Source of the DNA: Paenibacillus senegalimassiliensis
GTDB lineage: Bacteria; Bacillota; Bacilli; Paenibacillales; Paenibacillaceae
Direction: 5' to 3'
DNA: 64,000 nt
Assembly (NCBI RefSeq): GCF_001486585.1
Contig: NZ_LN909046.1
Location: 1,178,001 to 1,242,000 of the forward strand
The notes under the pieces were generated by a model. That model searched no databases and was not told where the DNA came from. It saw only the letters and a list, made by a program, of their open reading frames with translations. The translations under genes and the position numbers were made by a program. Every line of letters begins with the position of its first letter. The stretch's first letter is position 1. Below, piece after piece: positions 8,299 to 16,815 of the stretch.

Positions 8299-9305
8299 AC
8301 CTTGGTCCCTCCCTTGCGCGCGATATAAACGAAGAACGGCCCGCCAATCAGGGCGGTAACGACCCCAATAGGCAGTTCATTCGGTAAAATAACCAGGCGC
8401 GCAATCACATCGGAACAGAGTAGCAGCACCGCTCCCCCAAATAGTGAATAAGGAATGAGCCAGCGATAATCATTGCCCACCAAAGCCCGCATGACATGAG
8501 GTACAACCAGCCCAACAAGGCCTACAGAACCGGCTACGGCAACGGAGCCTCCGGCCAGGAACACCACAACGCCGCCCATCAGCAACTTGACCAGCAGGAC
8601 GTTTTGGCCCATTCCCTTGGCGATATCCTCACCGGTCAAGAGTAGATTAATTGCCCGGCCCATGAATAGCGCCACCACTGCAGCCACAGTCATGTACGGT
8701 AGCATGGGATACAACATTTCCAATGTGCGTCCGCTGACAGAACCCGCCAGCCAGAACAACACATCCTGCAACCCTGTTGAGTTCAGGACCAGCATCGCTT
8801 GCGTAAATGACGTGAACAAAGCCGTAATCGCCGTTCCCGCTAATACAATCTTGATGGGAGTGATTCCGTCCCGTCCGAGTGAGCCTAGCGCATAGACAAT
8901 CAGCGCCGCTAAGGCTGCACCAGCGAAGCCAAACCACATCATCGTATTTAAGGAAGATACAGATAACACCACAATGGAGAACACAATGAAAAAAATGGCC
9001 CCGGCATTAATCCCGAACACGCTTGGTGAAGCTAGCGGATTTCGGGTGAGTGCCTGCATAAGCGCTCCGGCAACCGCCAGCGCTGCCCCTACCACTCCGG
9101 CGATAACCGTTCGGGGCAGCCTTTCCGTATGTAGCACGATATGTTCAATAGAATCTTCGTTATAATCCCTGAATGCTTCCACGGCAGTGGAGAACGTAAT
9201 CTCCGTACGACCAAGCACCAGGCTGGCAGCAGAGGCTGCAATCAGCAGAACAAACAGGGCTACAAGTCCCCATATCTTCGATTTGTCTCGTAACAGCGGC
9301 AGCAT
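8295..9305 (-). CDS. Iron-siderophore ABC transporter permease (FecCD family), first subunit
   Basis: This is a 336-residue FecCD permease with ERLPRTVIAGVVGAALAVAG, LTRNPLASPSVFGI and VGLVGLVVPHVMRALVG in the expected order. The frame is open up to 9374, directly after the binding-protein stop, but the upstream codons are hydrophilic and lack a ribosome site. ATG 9305 has GAGTGAG upstream and begins just before the first membrane span, so I chose it. This leaves 69 nt between the binding protein and this gene. It pairs with the next permease through a 4-nt overlap. Confidence 0.92.
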   Translation of the reverse strand: MLPLLRDKSKIWGLVALFVLLIAASAASLVLGRTEITFSTAVEAFRDYNEDSIEHIVLHTERLPRTVIAGVVGAALAVAGALMQALTRNPLASPSVFGINAGAIFFIVFSIVVLSVSSLNTMMWFGFAGAALAALIVYALGSLGRDGITPIKIVLAGTAITALFTSFTQAMLVLNSTGLQDVLFWLAGSVSGRTLEMLYPMLPYMTVAAVVALFMGRAINLLLTGEDIAKGMGQNVLLVKLLMGGVVVFLAGGSVAVAGSVGLVGLVVPHVMRALVGNDYRWLIPYSLFGGAVLLLCSDVIARLVILPNELPIGVVTALIGGPFFVYIARKGGTKV

Positions 9306-9374
9306 AGTCTCACTCTTTCGTATATTGAAATGCACAGAGACCTGCCCTGTTAAAGGCAAGCCTCCCTGCTGCAA

Positions 9375-10394
9375 TTAATTCAGCTTGAAGTATTCATACA
9401 GTTCGTCAAGCACCATGTGGGCTGTTTTGTAACCCCCGGCACTATTCCATGCCACCTCATCTACCTGGACGAGCTGACCATTCTTCACTGCATCCAGATT
9501 GGTCCACAGCTTGCTCTTGGTCCAATCTTCATAGTTCTTCTGGATGGCCTCGGTATCTGTGCCGGAATTAAAGTTGAAGATCAAGTCGGCGTTCATGTCG
9601 GGAATGCTCTCCTTGGATGCCAGGATGACTCCCCAGGTAGCATCATCATCATGACCTTCCGGTCTGGTGAAGCCAAGCTCCTTGAGAATTTTCCCGGCGT
9701 AGCCCATATAGAAGATCCGTACCTGATCTGCTCGGAAGTTAGTAATCGTTACCTCGATCGGCAGACGATCGCCCATCTTCTCCTTGAAGTCGGCTACACG
9801 CGCTTCCCAATCAGCCAGCAATTGATCTGATTCATCCTGCATGTTCATAGCTTCCCCGGTCGTGGCCAACGTCTCCTTCCAATCGAACAGAGTCTCGGTT
9901 ACGACGGTAGGGGCAATTTGCGATAATTGCTCATAAATCTCTTCATGACGAATCTTTGTGGCGAGAATCAAATCCGGTTGCAGCTTATGAATCTCCTCCA
10001 GATTTGGTTGTGTTTCTTGCCCGATAACGGGTACACCTTCCAGATCGGCGCGCAGGTATTCATAAACCGGCTGCTGCACCCATGACTCCACAATCGCCGT
10101 TGGCGTTACGCCCAGCGAGACGACTACATCTGTAGCTCCTTGGAACAAGGTAACCACCTTCTTGGGTGTACCTGTAATTTCTGTTTCCCCCATGGCATGC
10201 TTGATCACGCGGGTATCTTCGGCAGCAGTGGATTCTGCATTGCCGCTGGCGGACTGTTCTGTATTCTCAGTCGCATTGGTCCCCTTGTTATTCGTTGTGC
10301 CTTCCGCTGCTCCTCCAGATGCACAACCGGATACAACAGCAATAATTAAAAGAAGTGCTATGGAGCTGAACAACCCTTTTCTCAACTTCAACAT
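9375..10394 (-). CDS. Ferric-siderophore binding lipoprotein (PF01497 type)
   Basis: This is the extracellular substrate-binding lipoprotein of the importer. The signal peptide ends in the lipobox VSGC (Cys near residue 24), followed by a Ser/Thr/Asn/Gly-rich linker typical of Gram-positive lipoproteins. The body has the class-III binding protein pattern: KKVVTLFQGATDVVVSLGV, LQPDLILAT in the first lobe and LDAVKNGQLVQVDEVAW in the second. ATG 10394 is preferred because GGGGGAAG is 9-10 nt upstream; ATG 10403 is too close to it. It is the first gene of the uptake operon and has a Fur box and a good promoter upstream. The ligand may be the product of the neighbouring NIS operon, an inference from proximity. 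Confidence 0.93.
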   Translation of the reverse strand: MLKLRKGLFSSIALLLIIAVVSGCASGGAAEGTTNNKGTNATENTEQSASGNAESTAAEDTRVIKHAMGETEITGTPKKVVTLFQGATDVVVSLGVTPTAIVESWVQQPVYEYLRADLEGVPVIGQETQPNLEEIHKLQPDLILATKIRHEEIYEQLSQIAPTVVTETLFDWKETLATTGEAMNMQDESDQLLADWEARVADFKEKMGDRLPIEVTITNFRADQVRIFYMGYAGKILKELGFTRPEGHDDDATWGVILASKESIPDMNADLIFNFNSGTDTEAIQKNYEDWTKSKLWTNLDAVKNGQLVQVDEVAWNSAGGYKTAHMVLDELYEYFKLN

Positions 10395-10429
10395 AATGAC
10401 CATCTTCCCCCGCTTCTACCAATTGATAT

Positions 10430-10444
10430 TGAAACTCATTATCA
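10430..10444 (-). promoter_or_regulatory. Fur box of the siderophore uptake operon
   Basis: Read on the minus strand, TGATAATGAGTTTCA matches the 7-1-7 Fur consensus at 13 of 15 positions, and further AT-rich half-site-like sequence continues toward the gene. It starts at the predicted transcription start of the promoter at 10451-10479. Confidence 0.82.
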
Positions 10445-10450
10445 TTTAGG

Positions 10451-10479
10451 ATTGTAATAGAAGCCGCAAGCGATTTCAA
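10451..10479 (-). promoter_or_regulatory. Sigma-A promoter of the siderophore uptake operon
   Basis: TTGAAA (10479-10474), exactly 17 bp, then TACAAT (10456-10451). Transcription should start near 10444, inside the Fur box. Confidence 0.75.
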
Positions 10480-10594
10480 CACTTATTTTAAATTTATAAT
10501 ATTTTTTTAGTTGCAGAGGTTGTTTTTCACCACTCGGCCGTTCCTTGCTATATATGAAGTAGCAGGATTTCAGCGCAAAGGGGCACGAACATTT

Positions 10595-12064
10595 ATGTCT
10601 ATCAAGAATGGTGAGCAATATATTGAACGCATTGATCGGCAACACATCAACCTCTGGTATAACGGTGAGCGAGTAACCTCCCCCCTATCCGGTCATCCGG
10701 CCTTCCGTGGACTGATCCAGACGCAAGCTGAAATGTATGATTTACAGGGCCAGGACGGCTACATTGAGCTCATGACCTACATGTCACCAGCTACCGGAGA
10801 GCCGGTAGGCTTATCCTTTCTCCCTCCCCATTCTTATGAGGACCTAGTACGCAGACGCAAGCTGAATGAGATTTGGGCGGCACATCATCATGGTTTCCTG
10901 GGACGTTCGCCCGATTATATGAACACCGCCTTGATGGCCTTTTATACGGCGGCTTCGCTGTTGGAGGACGAAATGCCGGAATATGCCCACAATCTGCGAA
11001 CCTATTACGCTTACTGTCGCGATCAGGATATCACCCTCTCCCATGCTTTTGTGCAGCCGATGGCCTCCAAATGGTCGGGACCGGCAGATCATGAAGCTTC
11101 GCTGGTCGCGAAAGTGGTGGAATCAGGACCGGAGGGTCTCGTGGTCAGCGGAGCCTTTATTATGGCTACTCAAGGGCCTACCTGTGAGGAAATTCTGGTC
11201 TTTCCCACCCCTTCCTTCACTCTTTCAGAGACCGACACGAATCCTAGCGCCTTTGCCTTCGCCATTCCCAATGATTTGGAGGGAATCACTTTTGTCTGCC
11301 GGGAGAGCTATGCTCGCGAGTCTACCTTCGATTACCCGTTAAGCAGCCGGTACGAGGAAATGGACACCATGGTTATCTTTGACCGGGTACGAATTCCGCG
11401 TGAACGTGTTTTTTATTACGGAGATGAGCGAATATACGATCGGCTGTTTCATGGGGGACATTTCCACGCCTATGCCGGACATCAGATTTGTTCCCGGTAT
11501 ATTGCCAAGACTGAATTCTTGCTCGGCCTCCTGCTGGGGCTGGCGGAGGAACAAAATTGTGATGACGAACCCACATTCAAAGAGCAACTGGCGAGTATTT
11601 TGGCCGGACTGGAAAATCTCAAGGCCTTAAGATTATCCTCCGAGATAAACGCAGTGCAAAGTGCTCAGGGCTACTTTGTACCAGAACTTGCCCCTCTGAC
11701 TGCTGCGGGTCTGCAATATCCGAAGCTGCATGCGCAGATCATCCAAATGCTTCAGTCGCTAAGCGCCAGCCAATTGATTATGAATCCGGTAGAAGCCGAC
11801 TTAACGTCCCCTAATCAGCGCGAACTGGAGGCCTATTTGCCGGGACTGTCCAGTTCGGCGAAGGACCGAATCGCCTTATTCAGACTGGCATGGGAGCTCG
11901 GAGCCGGACCTTTCGGGGGAAGACAAAGCCAATTTGAACGATTCTTCTTCGGTAACGGGAAGACTATCGCGGGTCGTATGAACGATTGCTGCAAGGAGCT
12001 TGAAGCGTACAAAAGCCGGGTTTACCGATTCCTTGGACGGGAGGGTTCCACTACGGAGAGGTAA
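10595..12064 (+). CDS. HpaB/PvcC-family FAD-dependent monooxygenase
   Basis: This 489-residue protein has the length and layout of the large oxygenase of two-component flavin monooxygenases (4-hydroxyphenylacetate 3-hydroxylase HpaB; PvcC). Conserved stretches include LTYM-like ELMTYMSPATGEPVG, RSPDYMNT, the SGAFIMATQGP strand and FDRVRIPRERVF. Such enzymes use reduced FAD from a separate reductase to ortho-hydroxylate a phenol; no HpaC-like reductase is visible. ATG 10595 has AAAGGGG upstream. The gene is divergent from the Fur-controlled uptake operon and shares a 200-bp intergenic region with it; a TATAAT is present at 10495-10500. A role in tailoring the siderophore is possible but only inferred from position. 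Catabolism of a phenolic compound is the alternative. Confidence 0.85.
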   Translation: MSIKNGEQYIERIDRQHINLWYNGERVTSPLSGHPAFRGLIQTQAEMYDLQGQDGYIELMTYMSPATGEPVGLSFLPPHSYEDLVRRRKLNEIWAAHHHGFLGRSPDYMNTALMAFYTAASLLEDEMPEYAHNLRTYYAYCRDQDITLSHAFVQPMASKWSGPADHEASLVAKVVESGPEGLVVSGAFIMATQGPTCEEILVFPTPSFTLSETDTNPSAFAFAIPNDLEGITFVCRESYARESTFDYPLSSRYEEMDTMVIFDRVRIPRERVFYYGDERIYDRLFHGGHFHAYAGHQICSRYIAKTEFLLGLLLGLAEEQNCDDEPTFKEQLASILAGLENLKALRLSSEINAVQSAQGYFVPELAPLTAAGLQYPKLHAQIIQMLQSLSASQLIMNPVEADLTSPNQRELEAYLPGLSSSAKDRIALFRLAWELGAGPFGGRQSQFERFFFGNGKTIAGRMNDCCKELEAYKSRVYRFLGREGSTTER

Positions 12065-12175
12065 AGGTTAACTAGAGAGGCTGGATTGCTCTACCGGACA
12101 AAATGCAGGCATGGGCCCCCTTCCCCTTCACATAGGCTATAACTAAGGAATTCAACGTGCAGGAGGGATAATTTC

Positions 12176-13366
12176 ATGCAGATTCAAGTTCGGCCGGGTG
12201 ATACGCTGTGGTACTATAGCCAGTTATTCCAATTACCGCTCCCCTTGATTCTGGATTCTAATCCAGGCATCGACGGTACCAGCTTGAGCGTAGGCCAGGA
12301 GCTACAAATCCCCGGATTTCTGGTTAGCGAATATCAGATCAAGGCTGGGGATTCCATCTGGAGATTAGCCAGAGATCGGGGGTTCCCACTGGATGTCTTA
12401 TTACTGTTAAACCCCTCTGTCAATCCGAATCGGCTGGTTGTGGGAGAGCGATTGCTGCTGCCATTACGAGTAACCTGGTTTGTGGTCGATGTGCGCAACC
12501 CCTATGACTATCGTGCATTGAGAGCCGATTTAAACCGTTTAATGGAGCTGTACCCGTTTATAGCCTCTCGCTCAATCGGTAATACGGTTATGGGCAAGCC
12601 GATTCCAGAGCTAAGGATTGGCAAGGGCGGCAAGCAGGTACATGTCAACGGGTCCTTCCACGCCAATGAATGGATTACCACCTCCATCCTGATCAAATTT
12701 TTGAATCAATATTTGCTGGCAATCACGAACAATACGGACATCCGTGAGCTGCAAATGTGGCCGTACTATGAGGCCGTCACCTTATCCATGGTGCCTATGG
12801 TCAATCCCGATGGAGTTGATTTGGTCATTCAGGGGCTGCCAGACGATGAGCCTTACAGGAGCAACGTATTATCTTACAACGACGGGAACACAGATTTTCA
12901 AGGCTGGAAAGCAAATATTAACGGCGTTGATCTGAATGACCAGTTCCCTGCGCTCTGGGAACGTGAGGTGGCCCGCAACCCAGATCGGCCCGGCCCCAGA
13001 GATTACCCGGGTACCGCTCCGTTAACCCAACCTGAGTCCATCGCGATGGCCGAATTGACCAGACAGAGCAATTTTGCTCAGGTGCTGGCTTTCCATACCC
13101 AGGGCAAGGTTATTTATTGGGGGTTTGAACAGCTAGAACCCCCCTATGCCGAGACGATCGTTAACGAATTTGCCAGAGTCAGCGGTTATGAGCCAATACG
13201 TAATATTGAGAGCTATGCGGGTTACAAGGACTGGTTCATTCAGGACTGGCGACGTCCGGGATTTACCGTAGAGCTTGGATATGGGGTTAACCCTCTACCA
13301 CTCTCGCAATATGACGAGATTTATGAACAAAGTCTAGGGATTCTACTGGCCTCCTTATATATGTGA
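12176..13366 (+). CDS. LysM-containing M14 metallopeptidase (gamma-D-Glu-diaminopimelate endopeptidase type)
   Basis: Two LysM cell-wall-binding domains (about residues 2-46 and 51-97) precede an M14 carboxypeptidase-fold domain. Zinc ligands are readable as His162 and Glu165 in FHANEW and His307 in AFHTQG; the catalytic Glu366 is in FTVELGYG. This architecture is that of the endopeptidase I of Bacillus, which cuts gamma-D-glutamyl bonds in peptidoglycan stem peptides. There is no classical signal peptide, as in sporulation-associated relatives, so it may act in the forespore or mother cell compartment or be released on lysis. An AGGAGG site precedes the ATG. It is followed by a hairpin terminator and appears monocistronic. 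Confidence 0.9.
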   Translation: MQIQVRPGDTLWYYSQLFQLPLPLILDSNPGIDGTSLSVGQELQIPGFLVSEYQIKAGDSIWRLARDRGFPLDVLLLLNPSVNPNRLVVGERLLLPLRVTWFVVDVRNPYDYRALRADLNRLMELYPFIASRSIGNTVMGKPIPELRIGKGGKQVHVNGSFHANEWITTSILIKFLNQYLLAITNNTDIRELQMWPYYEAVTLSMVPMVNPDGVDLVIQGLPDDEPYRSNVLSYNDGNTDFQGWKANINGVDLNDQFPALWEREVARNPDRPGPRDYPGTAPLTQPESIAMAELTRQSNFAQVLAFHTQGKVIYWGFEQLEPPYAETIVNEFARVSGYEPIRNIESYAGYKDWFIQDWRRPGFTVELGYGVNPLPLSQYDEIYEQSLGILLASLYM

Positions 13367-13390
13367 TATTGATTTGGCCGTTTCACTTAG

Positions 13391-13451
13391 AAGAATAGCA
13401 GCGCTTTGCTGATCCGCTACCAGGCGGGTTACGCGAAGCGCTGCTTCTTTC
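13391..13451 (+). terminator. Terminator after the LysM-M14 gene
   Basis: Inverted repeat AGCAGCGCTT (13397-13406) / AAGCGCTGCT (13436-13445) with additional pairing in the intervening sequence, followed by TCTTTC. It is 25 nt after the stop. Confidence 0.65.
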
Positions 13452-13533
13452 ATCTCTCCACCAAACTTTATTCATTCCATGAAATAGAGTAAAATAAAGG
13501 AACGAGCCAATCTAACAGCAAGGAGCCAAAGTT

Positions 13534-14394
13534 ATGAAAGAAAACAAATTATTCGTTACCATCGGCAGAATTATTATGATTGTTATCGGAGCCATGATTG
13601 CGGCGTACGGACTGGAAGCGGTCCTGATCCCCAACAACGTCATCGACGGTGGGGTGACCGGCGTAAGTATCATGGGTATGGACTTGTTCGGTATTCCCCT
13701 AGGTTTTTTCCTCTTCGTTCTTAACATTCCCTTTGTCTTCCTGGGTTACAAGCAAATCGGTAAAACCTTCGCTATTATGAGCAGCATCGGCATCGCGGCC
13801 TTGTCTGCATTCACTATTCTGTTCCATCACGTTGACACCATTTTAGGTCCCAAGGATCCGTTGCTTGTTGTTCTGGCAGGCGGTATGTTGCTAGGGATTG
13901 GCATCGGGATCGTACTGCGTAGTGGTGGAGCGCTCGATGGCTCCGAGGTGCTGGCAGTATTGTTGTCACGTAATATGCCCTTCTCGGTCGGCGACATTAT
14001 CCTGTTCATTAACGCTTTTATCTTCATTGGCGCTGGGTTTATTTACGGACTGGAGAACGCGCTTTATTCTGCACTGACCTATTTTATCGCCAAAAATGTC
14101 ATTGATATTATTCAAACCGGGTTAGAAAAATCCAAATCCGTTCAGGTTGTTAGCAGTAAGACCGAAGATATCGGAGCGGCCATTCAATCGCGCTTGGGAC
14201 GTAGTGTCACCTTCATGCATGGGCATGGAGGATACTCGGGGGAAGCTACCGATGTCATTACATGCGTCATTAACCGGATGGAGGAAACCAAGCTGCTGTC
14301 CATTATCAAGGAGTTCGACCACAGTGCTTTCGTTGTCGTATCTGACGTATCCGAGGTTCGTGGGGGCAGCTTCAAGAAACGCAATATTCACTAG
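13534..14394 (+). CDS. YitT-family membrane protein (first copy)
   Basis: A 286-residue YitT protein: five or six N-terminal membrane spans (two YitT_membrane/DUF161 repeats, to about residue 195), then a soluble C-terminal DUF2179 domain with GHGGYSGEATDVITCVI and DVSEVRGGSFKK. The function of the family is not settled; the C-terminal domain is thought to sense a ligand. ATG 13534 follows AAGGAGCC. It lies 17 nt before an aldo/keto reductase gene on the same strand, so the two are probably co-transcribed. A second YitT protein is encoded at 56497-57372. Confidence 0.9.
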   Translation: MKENKLFVTIGRIIMIVIGAMIAAYGLEAVLIPNNVIDGGVTGVSIMGMDLFGIPLGFFLFVLNIPFVFLGYKQIGKTFAIMSSIGIAALSAFTILFHHVDTILGPKDPLLVVLAGGMLLGIGIGIVLRSGGALDGSEVLAVLLSRNMPFSVGDIILFINAFIFIGAGFIYGLENALYSALTYFIAKNVIDIIQTGLEKSKSVQVVSSKTEDIGAAIQSRLGRSVTFMHGHGGYSGEATDVITCVINRMEETKLLSIIKEFDHSAFVVVSDVSEVRGGSFKKRNIH

Positions 14395-14411
14395 GAAGGA
14401 GCTTGCTGACC

Positions 14412-15317
14412 ATGAAGCTTAATCGCTTAGGCTCTTCTGACCTGCTGGTAAGTGAGATCGGCCTTGGTTGTATGTCACTAGGCCAGGAAGAGAACAAAGC
14501 CATCTCTATCATTCACGAGGCACTTGATCGTGGAGTTAATCTGTTAGATACTGCGGATCTGTACGACAGTGGCCGCAATGAGGAAATCGTAGGCAAAGCT
14601 ATTCGCGGTCGCCGTGACCGGGTTATTCTCGCAACCAAAGTGGGTAATAAGCGCATCCCGGGGGAAGAAGGCTGGAGTTGGGATGCTTCCAAGAGCTACA
14701 TTCTCGCTGCGGTCAAGGACAGCCTGCGACGTCTGGGTACGGACTATATCGATTTGTACCAGCTTCACGGAGGAACTCTTGATGATCCTGTAAACGATAC
14801 GATTGAAGCCTTTGAGCAACTGAAACAGGAAGGCTATATTCGTCAATACGGCATCTCCTCCATTCGCCCTAACGTAATTCGTGAATATGTAGGCCGCTCT
14901 TCTATCGTGAGCGTGATGAATGCTTACAGCATTGTAGATCGGCGTGCAGAGGAAGCTGTGCTACCACTTCTTCAGGAGCAAGGCATCAGCGTTATTGCCC
15001 GTGGCCCTCTGTCCAGTGGCGCCCTTGCTGCCAATCGACAACCGGTCAAGGGAGTACCGGATTACGAATTGACCGAGCTGCTTGAGCTTCGCCGGATGCT
15101 GGAGGAATCTCTCGTAACACCAGAACGTTCGCTGACCCAATTGGCCATTCGCTATTCGTTGGCCCATCCGGCAGTAGCCACCGTGATTCCGGGTGCCAGC
15201 TCAGGAGAGCAGCTTCAACAGAATCTCACAGCGGCCGATCTTCCGGAATTGACGGACGCGGAAGTCAGTCTCATCCGTGAAGCCAGCAAGGCCAATACCT
15301 ACAAGCTTCATCGGTAA
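14412..15317 (+). CDS. yqkF: Aldo/keto reductase, YqkF-like
   Basis: A 301-residue NADPH-dependent aldo/keto reductase with a TIM barrel. The catalytic tetrad is visible: Asp and Tyr in LLDTADLYDSG, Lys in ILATKVG, His in LYQLHGG. The sequence closely follows the YqkF group of Bacillus (GLGCMSLG, YGISSIRPNVIREYV). The frame begins nine bases earlier at TTG, but ATG 14412 has GGAAGGAG upstream. It forms a likely operon with the YitT gene and ends at a strong hairpin. The physiological carbonyl substrate is unknown. Confidence 0.88.
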   Translation: MKLNRLGSSDLLVSEIGLGCMSLGQEENKAISIIHEALDRGVNLLDTADLYDSGRNEEIVGKAIRGRRDRVILATKVGNKRIPGEEGWSWDASKSYILAAVKDSLRRLGTDYIDLYQLHGGTLDDPVNDTIEAFEQLKQEGYIRQYGISSIRPNVIREYVGRSSIVSVMNAYSIVDRRAEEAVLPLLQEQGISVIARGPLSSGALAANRQPVKGVPDYELTELLELRRMLEESLVTPERSLTQLAIRYSLAHPAVATVIPGASSGEQLQQNLTAADLPELTDAEVSLIREASKANTYKLHR

Positions 15318-15340
15318 TTGGCTGTAATTCTATCAGCTTA

Positions 15341-15376
15341 AGTAAAGCCCCCTGAACAATTCAGGGGGCTTTACTG
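15341..15376. terminator. Strong bidirectional terminator
   Basis: AGTAAAGCCCCCTGAA / TTCAGGGGGCTTTACT form a perfect 16-bp stem around a 3-4 nt loop. It lies between the convergent yqkF-like and ydcZ-like genes and can serve both. Confidence 0.9.
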
Positions 15377-15408
15377 CAATATAATCCGAATTCACCAATT
15401 CAGTACCA

Positions 15409-15870
15409 TCAAGCGGCAGCTTTCCGCGGCTGTCTCTCCCCCAGCTTAAAGACGAAAATTCCTCCAACGATGACCAGCACGCCAAGCAACTGATTCAGCG
15501 TGAATGGGACCTTCTCCAAACCAAGCCAGCCCATGGAATCAAATAAGACGGCAAAGCCCAACTCCGAAGTCATCATAATAGCAATGGCATACGTGGGTCC
15601 CAGCAATTTGATGCCCTGCACCAGGCTGATAACCACACCTACACCAATCAAACCACTGAACCAAAACCACGTTTGCATGTTCGGCCAAAACCGGAACATC
15701 TCCATACCTTCAAAGCATAACCCCAGCAAAAAAGACGCTGCAAAGCCCAAGCCAAGCACCAGAGTTGTGGTCGTCCAGTTCCCCGTTCGTTCATTAACTT
15801 TCGCATTAAACACATTTTGCATCCCGACCAGGGTCCCGGCCGTTAGTGCCAATATCAATCCCGCAATCAC
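15409..15870 (-). CDS. YdcZ-type DMT membrane protein (DUF606), first copy
   Basis: This is a 153-residue half-size drug/metabolite-type protein with five predicted membrane spans. The family pattern is GTLVGMQNVFNAKVNERTG near the N-terminus and DSMGWLGLEKVPFTLNQLLG in the C-terminal half. Such proteins often occur as pairs that are thought to form heterodimers. Here the second copy lies at 16816-17241, with a Crp/Fnr regulator between. The transported substrate is unknown. The C-terminus is basic (RQPRKAAA). A repeat element at 15894-16063 separates it from the regulator gene. Confidence 0.87.
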   Translation of the reverse strand: MIAGLILALTAGTLVGMQNVFNAKVNERTGNWTTTTLVLGLGFAASFLLGLCFEGMEMFRFWPNMQTWFWFSGLIGVGVVISLVQGIKLLGPTYAIAIMMTSELGFAVLFDSMGWLGLEKVPFTLNQLLGVLVIVGGIFVFKLGERQPRKAAA

Positions 15871-15893
15871 ATCTTCAACTCCTATTAGAAGTT

Positions 15894-16063
15894 GTTCAAA
15901 AAGTCGTCTTCCCAGGACGGAGTTGATTCGAGAAGTGAGTTCGACATCAAGAATCTTGAATTCAGCCGGGCCTTCCGTTGCTCACGTAGATCTGTCTACG
16001 CTCCGCTACTGAGTCCCTGACTTCATCCAACCTTCTCGGTTCTGCTAACCCGACTTTTTGAAC
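15894..16063. repeat. MITE-like intergenic repeat with 13-bp perfect inverted ends
   Basis: GTTCAAAAAGTCG (15894-15906) is repeated inverted at 16051-16063. The 170-bp interior has no plausible gene but contains a small internal inverted repeat (CGTAGA / TCTACG) and a second pair of CGAGAAG motifs in opposite orientations. It fills the gap between a ydcZ-like gene and a Crp/Fnr gene. The structure resembles short dispersed repeats of Paenibacillus genomes. No second copy is present in this window, and no clear target-site duplication was found. Confidence 0.6.
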
Positions 16064-16087
16064 TCGCACTATTTAGTACGACCTCAA

Positions 16088-16786
16088 TTATTCATAAATA
16101 TTGCGTTCGGCCAGGCGACGTAGTCCCGCCTGATCCGTCACGCGGATACGGCCGCGTTCACGTTCCACCAGTCCTTGGGCAGTGAATTTCTGGAGCACCC
16201 GATTCACGTGCCGGTAGCTGGTTCCAATCAAATTGGCCGCATCCACCAAGTCGCTTGTGCTTAGCTCGCCCCGGAACAGAATGTCCGTCTCATCGAAGGA
16301 GACAGATAGCAGATAGCTGGCTAGTCTGACCTCTACCGGGTAAAGCAAGTTAAAGCTCATGGAGCTGGATTTCATATAAAACTTCTTCGTGATGATATCC
16401 AGCAGAAAATTCAGCAGCGGCGAGTGATTACCGCATATTTTTTGCACCCAGCGATATTCCACAGCAATAGCCTGAACGGCCGATACGGCCTCAACGGTGT
16501 TAATGATATCTCCCGTGCGGATATACTCTATATCTCCGATTACCTCAAGTGGATTTTTGAACGATATGACCAAGGTACGGCCTTCCGGCGAGGTGTTATA
16601 GATCTTGATCTTGCCTTTAACCAGCACATACATCGTATGGGAAGGCTCGCCCTGGGCACAGATCAGTTCGCCTTCATCGAAGCTAATCAAGCTTAAATAC
16701 GGTGTTAGCTCAGGAGTGAACACCTGATGTAGTTCGTATTTATCCATGTAGGCTTCCAGCAGCCCACGATCCGCAATCTCTCTCAT
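16088..16786 (-). CDS. Crp/Fnr-family transcriptional regulator, YeiL-like
   Basis: This 232-residue regulator has an N-terminal cyclic-nucleotide-binding-like beta roll (about 20-140; FDEGELICAQGEPSHTMYVLVKGKIKIY) and a C-terminal winged helix (about 165-225; STSDLVDAANLIGTSYRHVNRVLQKF). It lacks the clustered cysteines of an iron-sulfur Fnr. The frame is open far upstream to 17152, but that part is the antisense-shifted shadow of the ydcZ-like gene. ATG 16786 has GGGGGCG close upstream and begins a normal family N-terminus. It is 29 nt after the second ydcZ-like gene, so the two are one operon. A 14-bp palindrome upstream of that operon (17321-17334) is a candidate site for it. Confidence 0.87.
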   Translation of the reverse strand: MREIADRGLLEAYMDKYELHQVFTPELTPYLSLISFDEGELICAQGEPSHTMYVLVKGKIKIYNTSPEGRTLVISFKNPLEVIGDIEYIRTGDIINTVEAVSAVQAIAVEYRWVQKICGNHSPLLNFLLDIITKKFYMKSSSMSFNLLYPVEVRLASYLLSVSFDETDILFRGELSTSDLVDAANLIGTSYRHVNRVLQKFTAQGLVERERGRIRVTDQAGLRRLAERNIYE

Positions 16787-16815
16787 CTTCGCCCCCGTTC
16801 TCCGTACCCCGGCTC

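Noticed and set aside
15500-16012. 170-codon + strand ORF
   Set aside because: It is antisense to ydcZ and runs into the inverted-end repeat; no ribosome site.
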